Below, one piece after another: positions 7,544 through 13,473 of a DNA stretch of 13,511 nt. A program made the translations under genes and the position numbers. This stretch comes from an uncultured Treponema sp. Its GTDB lineage: Bacteria > Spirochaetota > Spirochaetia > Treponematales > Treponemataceae. The stretch's first letter is position 1. The number at the start of each line of letters is the position of its first letter. Under the pieces are notes generated by a model. It ran no database searches, had not been told where the DNA came from, and saw nothing but the letters and a program-made list of their open reading frames with translations. The stretch is from the NCBI GenBank assembly GCA_937893155.1, contig CALBGU010000093.1, positions 1 through 13,511 of the forward strand, in the 5' to 3' direction.

Positions 7544-8071
7544 TTATTTTGCTTCTTCAGCCTTTTCTTCTTTTGAAGCAGCAGAAGCCTTTTCAGTCTC
7601 GAGCTTTTCCTGGTCTTCCTTAGAAAGCTGTCCCTTTACAGTGACAGAAACTTCCGCAGTCTGAGTCTCGTACAAACGCACAGTAACGTGATATGTTCCT
7701 GTGCTCTTGATTGTCAAGCCTGGAATATCAATGCGCTTTCTTTCAATCTCATAACCATTCTTTGCAAAGAATTCTGCGAGAGTGAGGTTTGTAACAGCAC
7801 CGTACAACTTGCCGTTTGAACCAGCCGGCATTGTAAGTTCCACAGAAAGAGCCTCAAGTTTTTCTTTCAAACTTGCGCTGTCCTTTCTCTTCTGCTCTTT
7901 GCGAGCCTCAATTTCAGCCTTTTTGCTCTCAAAATAAGCAACTGTCTCTGGGTTGAATGGAACAACAAGACCGCGTGGAAGCAAATAATTGCGATAATAT
8001 CCGTTCGCAACAACCTTTACATCACCCATTTCACCAAGGTGTTTTACATCTTCGTTAAGAATAACTTTCAT
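7544..8071 (-). CDS. rplI: 50S ribosomal protein L9
   Basis: Large-subunit protein that binds 23S rRNA and reaches out from the ribosome, helping keep reading frame. The N-terminal domain shows MKVILNEDVKHLGEMGDVKV and NGYYRNYLLPRGLVVP (23-38), both family signatures. A Lys/Glu-rich connecting helix runs 48-75, and the C-terminal domain has NGKLYGAVTN (86-95). The protein is 175 residues against the usual 148-150. The extra 25 or so residues at the end (QLSKEDQEKLETEKASAA and onward) are highly charged Glu/Lys/Ala. Start ATG at 8071 with AAGAGGAG upstream. Part of the rpsF-ssb-rpsR-rplI transcript. Confidence 0.97.
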   Translation of the reverse strand: MKVILNEDVKHLGEMGDVKVVANGYYRNYLLPRGLVVPFNPETVAYFESKKAEIEARKEQKRKDSASLKEKLEALSVELTMPAGSNGKLYGAVTNLTLAEFFAKNGYEIERKRIDIPGLTIKSTGTYHVTVRLYETQTAEVSVTVKGQLSKEDQEKLETEKASAASKEEKAEEAK

Positions 8072-8096
8072 TTCAAGCTCCTCTTAAAATCTCAAG

Positions 8097-8126
8097 GGCG
8101 ACGTCACCAGGAGTTGGATCGCCGCC
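8097..8126 (-). promoter_or_regulatory. Structured element between rpsR and rplI
   Basis: On the minus strand GGCGGCG (8120-8126) pairs with CGTCGCC (8097-8103), 7 bp including one G-U. A 2/3-nt internal loop and a CCA/TGG stem capped by ACTCC follow. It ends 25 nt before the rplI start, and no T-run follows, so it is not a normal terminator. It could protect a processed mRNA end or regulate rplI translation. Structure is read directly; role unknown. Confidence 0.45.
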
Positions 8127-8146
8127 TGTTCAAATAAAATAAAAAA

Positions 8147-8464
8147 TTAGTCTGCCACGATTGGAAGCAAACAAATAGCGCGTGCTCTCTTGATTGCAAG
8201 TGCCAATTCGCGCTGATGCTTTGCGCAAGTGCCTGTAATGCGGCGTGGCAAAATCTTACCGCGCTCAGTTGTAAAGCGGCGAAGACCGTCTGAATCCTTG
8301 TAGTCAATCTTCACTTTGTTTGCGCAGAAGCGGCATACTTTCTTGCGGAAGAAAGTCTTTCCCTTGCCGCGACCATTGTTTTCATCACGTCCAGAATTCT
8401 CTGTCGTCTGTTCAACTGACTGGCTTTCAGCCTGCGTGTTTTCAACGATTGTTTCGTCTGACAT
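8147..8464 (-). CDS. rpsR: 30S ribosomal protein S18
   Basis: Small-subunit protein that pairs with S6 on the 16S rRNA platform. The core (about 36-105) carries KKVCRFCANKVKIDYKD, RGKILPRRITGTCAKHQREL and AIKRAR. Cys44, Cys47, Cys80 and His83 give the zinc-ribbon-type (C+) version of S18. The 105-residue length exceeds the usual 70-80 because of an N-terminal extension of about 33 residues (MSDETIVENTQAESQ, then Asn/Gly/Arg-rich) that is acidic and probably disordered. There is no internal Met to use as an alternative start, and GAGGAA lies in good position before the ATG, so the extension looks real. Sits 57 nt after ssb. Confidence 0.95.
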   Translation of the reverse strand: MSDETIVENTQAESQSVEQTTENSGRDENNGRGKGKTFFRKKVCRFCANKVKIDYKDSDGLRRFTTERGKILPRRITGTCAKHQRELALAIKRARAICLLPIVAD

Positions 8465-8497
8465 TATATGTTCCTCAATAAAATCTGATAATACAAA

Positions 8498-8521
8498 TTC
8501 GTCCTGCGCTTTGCGGACAAA
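8498..8521 (-). promoter_or_regulatory. Hairpin directly after the ssb stop
   Basis: Minus-strand TTTGTCC (8515-8521) pairs with GGACGAA (8498-8504), 7 bp with one wobble, over a 10-nt loop that could add a GC/GC pair. It begins at the base after the ssb stop codon and is not followed by a T-run. It may slow exonucleases or mark a processing site between ssb and rpsR; this is inferred from structure only. Confidence 0.38.
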
Positions 8522-9049
8522 TTAGAACGGAATATCCATACCATCATCTTCGTATGGAATATCTTCTGGGAATGAAGAAGTGTCATTGTTCTGGAACGAA
8601 GAACCGCCGCTGAATCCCTGATTTTGTCCATAGTTCTGCTGCGGCTGATTGCCATAGCCAGAATTATTTTGCGGTCTGTTCTGATTGTATCCAGAAGAAT
8701 TTCCATTTCCTCCGCGATTGCCATTACCGCCTCCGCAAAGCTGGAGATTGTCAACCATAACATATACACGGCTGTTTTTCTGTCCATCTTTTTCCCAGCG
8801 GTCTTGAACAAGGCTTCCCTGAATAGCGACCTGCTTACCTCTTACAAGATAAGGACGAAGCCCCTCTGCTGATTTTCCCAAAATAGTAAAATCAAAATAG
8901 CTGACTTCATCAACCCATTGGTCACCATTTTTGCGACGGCGGTTTATAGCTATAGCTGATTTTCCAATCGCAACACCGCTATTAGAATATCTAACTTCAA
9001 TATCACGAACAAGATTACCAACAAGAACAACTGAATTTACATCTGCCAT
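8522..9049 (-). CDS. ssb: Single-stranded DNA-binding protein
   Basis: Coats and protects single-stranded DNA during replication, repair and recombination, and recruits partner proteins. 175 residues. The OB fold spans 1-108: NSVVLVGNLVRDIEVRYSNS, the conserved FDFTILGKSAEGLRPYLVRG, then GSLVQDRWEKDGQKNSRVYV. A Gly/Asn/Gln-rich linker (about 109-155) follows, and the acidic tip DDGMDIPF, the partner-binding tail of bacterial SSBs, closes the protein. Start ATG at 9049 with GAGAGG upstream, 30 nt after the rpsF stop. The gene is in the widely conserved rpsF-ssb-rpsR order, so S6 and S18 levels and SSB supply share a transcript. Confidence 0.97.
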   Translation of the reverse strand: MADVNSVVLVGNLVRDIEVRYSNSGVAIGKSAIAINRRRKNGDQWVDEVSYFDFTILGKSAEGLRPYLVRGKQVAIQGSLVQDRWEKDGQKNSRVYVMVDNLQLCGGGNGNRGGNGNSSGYNQNRPQNNSGYGNQPQQNYGQNQGFSGGSSFQNNDTSSFPEDIPYEDDGMDIPF

Positions 9050-9079
9050 TCAAAACCTCTCAGTCGCAATAAACAAAAA

Positions 9080-9364
9080 CTACTCTTCGTCGAGTTTGAC
9101 GAAAAGATATTTCAAAATGTTGTTCTCAAGCTTGAAATCGCGGTCAATTTCGACCAATTTTGCAGGATTTGCCTTGACGGTGAACAAAACAAAGCGTCCA
9201 CGATTGAGCTTTTTCACTTCGTAAGTGAGGTCACGGTCGCCATAAGGCTCTTCTTTCTCAATTACGACACCATACTTTGTCAAAATCGCACGAAGAGCGT
9301 CCTGACCAGCCTTGCACTTCTCATCTTCTGTTGAGAAGATTGTCATAAGTTCATACTTTCTCAT
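9080..9364 (-). CDS. rpsF: 30S ribosomal protein S6
   Basis: Small-subunit protein that forms a heterodimer with S18. 94 residues, the usual length. It begins MRKYELMTIFSTEDE and shows YGDRDLTYEVKKLNRGRFVLF (about 41-61), matching the family. I use the ATG at 9364-9362, preceded by a textbook AAGGAG with a 6-nt gap. The longer open frame back to 9409 would add 15 residues translated from the leader hairpin and has no ribosome binding site. First gene of the cluster; its leader contains a likely S6:S18 feedback structure. Confidence 0.96.
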   Translation of the reverse strand: MRKYELMTIFSTEDEKCKAGQDALRAILTKYGVVIEKEEPYGDRDLTYEVKKLNRGRFVLFTVKANPAKLVEIDRDFKLENNILKYLFVKLDEE

Positions 9365-9371
9365 GTTGTCT

Positions 9372-9411
9372 CCTTTCGGACAATTCGGAAACCACATACG
9401 CGGTTTCAAGG
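9372..9411 (-). promoter_or_regulatory. Candidate S6:S18 autoregulatory leader of rpsF
   Basis: The short rpsF leader can form an 8-bp hairpin, GAAACCGC / GTGGTTTC with a GTAT loop (9388-9407, one G-U). Flanking CCTT (9408-9411) can pair with the AAGG of the ribosome binding site (9372-9375), leaving TCCGAA-rich bases in between as a one-sided bulge. A published S6:S18 leader motif consists of a hairpin plus an asymmetric bulge with CCG near the start codon. This layout fits, with CCG present twice in TCCGAA direct repeats, but I could not align it to the family model. Confidence 0.5.
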
Positions 9412-9423
9412 GATAGTGTTCAA

Positions 9424-9451
9424 AGTATCATAAAACCGCACGTTTTGTCAA
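9424..9451 (-). promoter_or_regulatory. Promoter of the rpsF-ssb-rpsR-rplI cluster
   Basis: Minus-strand TTGACA (perfect -35, 9446-9451) is followed after 16 bp by GATACT (9424-9429). An overlapping TACTTT at 18 bp is an alternative -10. Transcription would begin near 9417, giving a leader of about 50 nt that contains the hairpin described for rpsF. Confidence 0.65.
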
Positions 9452-9542
9452 TCCTTTTTGAAAATGTGTATCATTTGCGTATTTTTATGGCGGTAATTTT
9501 TGTTACTGAGGTGGCGGCAAGTATATAGCGATGCTTCGGTTC

Positions 9543-9578
9543 AAAAAAGATTGCCGTATATTCTGCGGCAATCTTTTT
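9543..9578 (-). terminator. Strong intrinsic terminator of ptsI
   Basis: A perfect 13-bp stem (AAAAAGATTGCCG, 9544-9556, with CGGCAATCTTTTT, 9566-9578) and a 9-nt loop. A-rich and T-rich ends flank it, so it can act in both directions. It lies about 30 bp past the ptsI stop and separates that unit from the rpsF promoter. Confidence 0.85.
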
Positions 9579-9606
9579 CGTTTTAAAACGGAAGGTTTCT
9601 CAACTG

Positions 9607-11217
9607 TTACTCAAGCGAGCGGATTTTTTCGCGCAATTCAAGGATTCTTGACGGACTTACCGAAAGCTCGTCGATTCCCATATTCACGAATGTTTCAGTC
9701 ATCTCGGTGTCTGCGCCTAGCTCTCCGCAAATGCCGACCCAACAGCCGTGCTTGTGCCCGTTGTCAATCGTCATCTTGATTGCCTTGAGCACAGCAGGGT
9801 GGTGCGGATTGTAGAAGTTTTCGAGCTTTGCATTCTGGCGGTCAATCGCAAGCGTGTATTGCGTGAGGTCGTTCGTTCCGATTGAGAAGAAATCCACTTC
9901 CTGCGCAAGCTCTTCGCTCATCAACACCGCGGCTGGCGTTTCAATCATAATGCCTTCTTCCACTTCGCCATACGGCACATTTTCCTTGTTGAGTGCGTTT
10001 CTCACGTCGGCTGAAATCTTCTTGATTTTCTGCACTTCGTCCACGCTGATAATCATCGGGTACATAATCGCGATGTTGCCGAATGCGCTTGCACGGTAAA
10101 TAGCGCGGAGCTGTGTTTTGAACAATTCAGGTCGCTCAAGACAAATGCGGATTGCACGGAAGCCCATCGCAGGATTTTCCTCCGCATCGAGTTTGAAATA
10201 ATCCGCCTGCTTGTCCGCTCCGATGTCGAGCGTGCGGATAATGACCTTTTTGCCCTTCATCTTGCGCGCCACGTTTTTATATGCCACGAACTGCTCTTCT
10301 TCCGTTGGATACGTTGAGCGACCGAGATAAAGGAATTCGCTGCGGAACAATCCGACACCCTCTGCATCGTTTTCGTTGGCTTTTTCCGCGTCGTCCACGT
10401 TGCCGATGTTCGCATAGAGCTTGATTTTCTTTCCGCTCTTCGTGATGGTCTCCTGCCCTTTGAGCGTCAAGAGCATTTCGCGTTTTTTGAGCTGCTCGGC
10501 GCGTTTTTCTTCCTTTTCTTTGAGCGTTTCTTCATCTGGCTCAATGATAAACTCGCCTGTGAAGCTGTCTACGATAGCCATTTTTCCGTCCCAATCTGCG
10601 TCGATGATAACGCCTGTAAGAGCAGGAATATTGATAGTGCGCGCCAAAATCGCGGTATGCGACTGTGCTGAGCCGTATTTTGTAACAAATGCAAGCAAAT
10701 TGTTCTTGTCGAGTTGCACTGTTTCGGCAGGTGTTAATTCTTCGGCGACGATAATCTGAGGCTCGTGTGCGCTCACTTCGCTTGAACCGCCGCAAAGCAC
10801 GGTAACCACGCGGCGAGCCACGTCTTTGATGTCGGCAGAGCGCGCACGCATATATTCATCGTCCATTTCTGCGAAAATCTTGGAAATCATCTCGCCTGCA
10901 TTGAAAACAGCATATTCTGCATTTGCTTTATCGTTGCGGATTGCGTCAAGAACTGCGTCATTGAAGTCGTCATCAGCCAAAAGCATAGACTGCACGTCAA
11001 AAATATTCGCGGTTTCCTCGCCGATTTCTTCTTTTGTCTTGTGGAAAAGAGCCTGCAATTCCTGAATTGCGGTATCACGGGCGACGGCATAGCGTTTTTC
11101 TTCTGCGTCAGTGTCTGCGACTTCTCGTTTTTCGGTGTTAAAAACCGCCTTCTTCAAAATCCTGATTTTTCCAATGGCAATGCCCTTGAAAATGGATTTT
11201 CCATTATAACGTTTCAT
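9607..11217 (-). CDS. ptsI: Phosphoenolpyruvate-protein phosphotransferase (PTS Enzyme I)
   Basis: Takes phosphate from PEP onto a histidine and passes it to HPr, the first step of the sugar phosphotransferase system. 536 residues, slightly below the common 570-575. Domains: N-terminal swivelling and HPr-binding region (1-225) with the phospho-acceptor His187 in GSAQSHTAILAR; C-terminal PEP-binding barrel with RTLDIGADK (328-336), ENPAMGFRAIR (347-357), FFSIGTNDLTQYTLAIDRQN (443-462) and GICGEL with the catalytic Cys497. The bases before the histidine differ from the classical GGRTSHT; a similar SANSHT form occurs, as I recall, in clostridial enzymes. Start ATG at 11217 with GGAGG 8 nt upstream. 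No ptsH or EII is adjacent. No GAF domain, so not the nitrogen-PTS type. Confidence 0.94.
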   Translation of the reverse strand: MKRYNGKSIFKGIAIGKIRILKKAVFNTEKREVADTDAEEKRYAVARDTAIQELQALFHKTKEEIGEETANIFDVQSMLLADDDFNDAVLDAIRNDKANAEYAVFNAGEMISKIFAEMDDEYMRARSADIKDVARRVVTVLCGGSSEVSAHEPQIIVAEELTPAETVQLDKNNLLAFVTKYGSAQSHTAILARTINIPALTGVIIDADWDGKMAIVDSFTGEFIIEPDEETLKEKEEKRAEQLKKREMLLTLKGQETITKSGKKIKLYANIGNVDDAEKANENDAEGVGLFRSEFLYLGRSTYPTEEEQFVAYKNVARKMKGKKVIIRTLDIGADKQADYFKLDAEENPAMGFRAIRICLERPELFKTQLRAIYRASAFGNIAIMYPMIISVDEVQKIKKISADVRNALNKENVPYGEVEEGIMIETPAAVLMSEELAQEVDFFSIGTNDLTQYTLAIDRQNAKLENFYNPHHPAVLKAIKMTIDNGHKHGCWVGICGELGADTEMTETFVNMGIDELSVSPSRILELREKIRSLE

Positions 11218-11257
11218 ACAAAAATCCTCCGGTAATGCTATCTTTGTATAACGGATA

Positions 11258-11288
11258 AGTATAGCACGGAATTACGCAAAAGTGTTAA
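11258..11288 (-). promoter_or_regulatory. Candidate promoter of ptsI
   Basis: Minus-strand TATACT (-10, 11258-11263, 5 of 6) with TTAACA (-35, 11283-11288) at a long 19-bp spacing. Start would be near 11251, leaving a leader of about 33 nt before ptsI. The -10 is convincing, the -35 less so. Confidence 0.45.
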
Positions 11289-11419
11289 AAACTTTGTTTT
11301 TTTTAGACAGAAATAGTAAAAAAATGTCCGCTTTTTTATAAGTCATTTGCGTTTTATAAATTAAAAACAGATTTCGTTATTTTTCAAAAAATAATTTCCC
11401 GAATTTTTCAATATTGTGT

Positions 11420-11425
11420 TATAAT
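11420..11425 (+). promoter_or_regulatory. Candidate -10 box of the glycosidase gene
   Basis: A perfect TATAAT lies 34 bp before the GTG start, but no recognisable -35 sits 16-18 bp upstream (TCCCGA, TTTCCC). This may mean an activator-dependent promoter, which would suit a polysaccharidase. The surrounding 11281-11445 is very AT-rich, so a chance match is possible. Confidence 0.42.
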
Positions 11426-11458
11426 TATTGATAATATTCTTTTTTTGAGGAGAACGAT

Positions 11459-13252
11459 GTGAAAAAACAAAAATGTACGTTGCTTGCGATTTCTGTATCG
11501 ATTTTGTGTACAGGTCTTTTTTCTTGCGACCAGAATAATTCGGTAAGCGACGGGCGGTATGCAGACGTTTTTGGCGCGCAGTGGGGCTGTCACGACCCAA
11601 AGTTGTTTCAAGACGATGACGGAACATATTATGTGTATTCAACGGGCTGGCAAGACGGTATTCAAATCCGAAAGAGTAACGATTTAGCGCATTGGAAAAA
11701 AATTGATACGTCTCCTCTCGCATCTGAATCGAAAAAATCAGATATTTACGGAAAAATGGTATGGGACGATGATTTTCTAAAATGGACTGGTTGTGCCACC
11801 AATGCAGGAGAATTATTCAACACCGATTACTATAAAACGTCGGTTAAGCCTGAATCTTGGGCGCCAACGGTCATTAAACAAGATGGAAAATATTATATGC
11901 TCCACGGCATTGTTTCCGATTGCCAAACCGTTCGCAACAAGCCGCACCGCGCAGGCTGTATCACTATGGCGATTTCAGATTCCCCTGAAGGACCATTTTT
12001 GCCGGCTCAACAATATAACAGAGAATTATATGCGCAATCAAGCCTTGTCCGCTGCGTGTGGAGCCGCACAAAAAATCAAAGTCCTTCCGAAATCGGCTAT
12101 GAGGGCTGTTTTAATTCGTGCGATGAAAATTGGAACAGTGGTTTTGGAACGATTGACCCTGAATTTGTGGTGGATATAGCGACCGGAAAATTGTATATCG
12201 AAAAAATTGGTGATACTGATTGCTATGCAGTGACGTATGGTTCGTGGCTTGGCGGAATTGCATTGCTTTATGTTGATTCAAAAACACTGAAACCGGTGTG
12301 CACAACCGCAGGCGTTTCTTCTTTTGACGGACAATTTTACAATGTTGGTGATGCAATGAATGCCCCTGCAGACAGCATTAGTGGCAATCAAGGCGTAAAA
12401 ATTGCGGGCGGTTTAGGTGCGGCTTATGAGGGTGCGCAGGTGATTTTTAACAGCGAAAACGGATTTTTTTACATTTTTGTTTCGATGGGAAATCTGTTTC
12501 ACGAATATCGCGTTGGCGTGGGCAGAAGTCGCAAAATTACCGGTCCGTATCTAGATACTTCGGATAATGCAATGAGTTTTTCGTATACGAGCGATGCTGC
12601 AAAATACCATCTTTTTGGAGGAAAAATACTCGGGGCGTGGCAATTCGGGGAGGCAAGCGGCGATGAATACGGCTTTAGAAGTCCGGGGGGACAGAGCATT
12701 TTGCGCGATTTGAGCGGCAGAATTTTGCTTGCAAATCATACGCGAACAAATTATTTCCCGACTGGCAATTTTACGGTGCAAATTCATCAAATGTTTTTTA
12801 ACGAAAATAATTGGCCTGTATTGAATATGAATGATTTTAACGGAGAAAATGCACATCTGGCGGCCCTTTCTAAGCGGGAAATTGCGGGAAAATATGCAGT
12901 AAATCTGACTCGCCGTGCGGCGCATACCGATTTTGTGGAAACTACGGACGGAAATACGCAGGAAGCCAATGCGGCGGACGGCAAAGAAAGTTTTTCGGTG
13001 ATTGTAAAATTGGCAGCGAATGGAAAAATTGAGGGTGCGTACACAGGAACTTGGAGCACAGAAAATGGATTGATTTCTTTGACGGTTTTTCAGCAAAATG
13101 GCGATTTTCTTGGTAATTTTGACGGAATTGTGATGTATGCCACTGATAATGCGCGAAAAAATGGAAAAAAATCGGCAACGGTAACATTTTCTGCGCTTTG
13201 TTCTAGCGAAAGTGAAAAAGAAGGAGAATATATTTTTGGTAATAAAATGTAG
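11459..13252 (+). CDS. Family 43 glycoside hydrolase lipoprotein (endo-arabinanase type)
   Basis: Likely cuts alpha-1,5-arabinan outside the cell. 597 residues. A lipoprotein signal, MKKQKCTLLAISVSILC then lipobox LFSC, puts the anchor at Cys23. The five-bladed propeller carries the GH43 triad: HDPKLF with Asp46 (base), IDPEFV with Asp233, and YEGAQVIF with Glu324 (acid). ESWAPTVIKQDGKYYM (132-147), YGSWLGGI (260-267) and GVGRSRKITGPYLD (353-366) also fit. Residues from about 420 (HTRTNYFPTGNF, NNWPVLNMNDF) resemble the beta-barrel C-terminal domain of extracellular arabinanases. The mature part has nine cysteines besides the lipobox one. GTG start at 11459 has GAGGAG 6 nt upstream; the overlapping ATG at 11457 stops at once. 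No transporter lies beside it. Exact substrate is inferred; xylan or arabinoxylan is less likely. Confidence 0.88.
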   Translation: MKKQKCTLLAISVSILCTGLFSCDQNNSVSDGRYADVFGAQWGCHDPKLFQDDDGTYYVYSTGWQDGIQIRKSNDLAHWKKIDTSPLASESKKSDIYGKMVWDDDFLKWTGCATNAGELFNTDYYKTSVKPESWAPTVIKQDGKYYMLHGIVSDCQTVRNKPHRAGCITMAISDSPEGPFLPAQQYNRELYAQSSLVRCVWSRTKNQSPSEIGYEGCFNSCDENWNSGFGTIDPEFVVDIATGKLYIEKIGDTDCYAVTYGSWLGGIALLYVDSKTLKPVCTTAGVSSFDGQFYNVGDAMNAPADSISGNQGVKIAGGLGAAYEGAQVIFNSENGFFYIFVSMGNLFHEYRVGVGRSRKITGPYLDTSDNAMSFSYTSDAAKYHLFGGKILGAWQFGEASGDEYGFRSPGGQSILRDLSGRILLANHTRTNYFPTGNFTVQIHQMFFNENNWPVLNMNDFNGENAHLAALSKREIAGKYAVNLTRRAAHTDFVETTDGNTQEANAADGKESFSVIVKLAANGKIEGAYTGTWSTENGLISLTVFQQNGDFLGNFDGIVMYATDNARKNGKKSATVTFSALCSSESEKEGEYIFGNKM

Positions 13253-13290
13253 AAATCATACAATTTTTTCGAAAGAGCAGAATATTTTTT

Positions 13291-13307
13291 TGAGCACACT
13301 CATTTTT
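13291..13307 (+). terminator. Weak possible terminator after the glycosidase
   Basis: TGAG-CACA-CTCA forms only a 4-bp stem, followed by five T, 38 bp past the stop. It is the only stem plus T-run in the spacer, but is short and may not be efficient. Confidence 0.3.
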
Positions 13308-13322
13308 ATAGAAATGTCGTTG

Positions 13323-13360
13323 ATGCTTTTAGCCTTGTTTATTTATTGACTAAAAAGCAT
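13323..13360. repeat. Imperfect inverted repeat overlapping the -35 of the small ORF
   Basis: ATGCTTTTAG (13323-13332) and CTAAAAAGCAT (13350-13360) are inverted arms with one bulged A, 17 bp apart. The right arm overlaps the last bases of the TTGACT box. It could be an operator for the gene to the right or part of a terminator for the gene to the left, though no T-run follows. Confidence 0.4.
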
Positions 13361-13375
13361 TGTTTGAGATATTAT
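13346..13375 (+). promoter_or_regulatory. Promoter of the small hydrophobic ORF
   Basis: TTGACT (5 of 6, 13346-13351), 18-bp spacer, TATTAT (5 of 6, 13370-13375). Start would be near 13382, with a 35-nt leader holding GGAG before the ATG at 13417. Confidence 0.55.
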
Positions 13376-13416
13376 AGGTTTTGCTATTCTAAAGAAAACG
13401 AATTTTGGAGACAAAA

Positions 13417-13473
13417 ATGGGCATAGTTGGTGGAATCCTGCTTGTTGTATTTATTATTGTTTATCGGCTTTAA
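13417..13473 (+). CDS. Short hydrophobic ORF ended by a palindromic repeat (SecG-like start?)
   Basis: 18 codons: MGIVGGILLVVFIIVYRL. ATG at 13417 with GGAG 6 nt upstream and a good promoter, so the start looks real. The peptide is almost entirely a membrane helix. The first 15 residues recall the N-terminus of SecG, the small preprotein translocase subunit, whose first helix starts right at the N-terminus; this is a weak resemblance from memory. Codons 16-18 and the stop lie wholly inside the first copy of the 21-bp repeat, so the natural frame may have been cut off by repeat insertion. Alternatives: a genuine tiny membrane peptide or a leader peptide. Confidence 0.4.
   Translation: MGIVGGILLVVFIIVYRL

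Noticed and set aside
9365..9409. Longer N-terminus for rpsF starting at 9409
   Set aside because: The added residues come from the leader hairpin, no ribosome binding site precedes 9409, and S6 proteins begin at MRKYE, where a strong site is present.
9488..9529. 13-codon plus-strand ORF (ATGGCGGTAATT start) between rpsF and ptsI
   Set aside because: No ribosome binding site or promoter, and the region is fully explained as spacer upstream of the rpsF promoter.
10541..10795. Arg-rich 84-codon frame inside ptsI
   Set aside because: A shifted-frame shadow of ptsI on the same strand, with no start signal and low-complexity Arg/Tyr content.
11361..11723. Minus-strand frame overlapping the glycosidase start
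   Set aside because: It covers the promoter and the signal-peptide region of a well-supported gene and has no family features.
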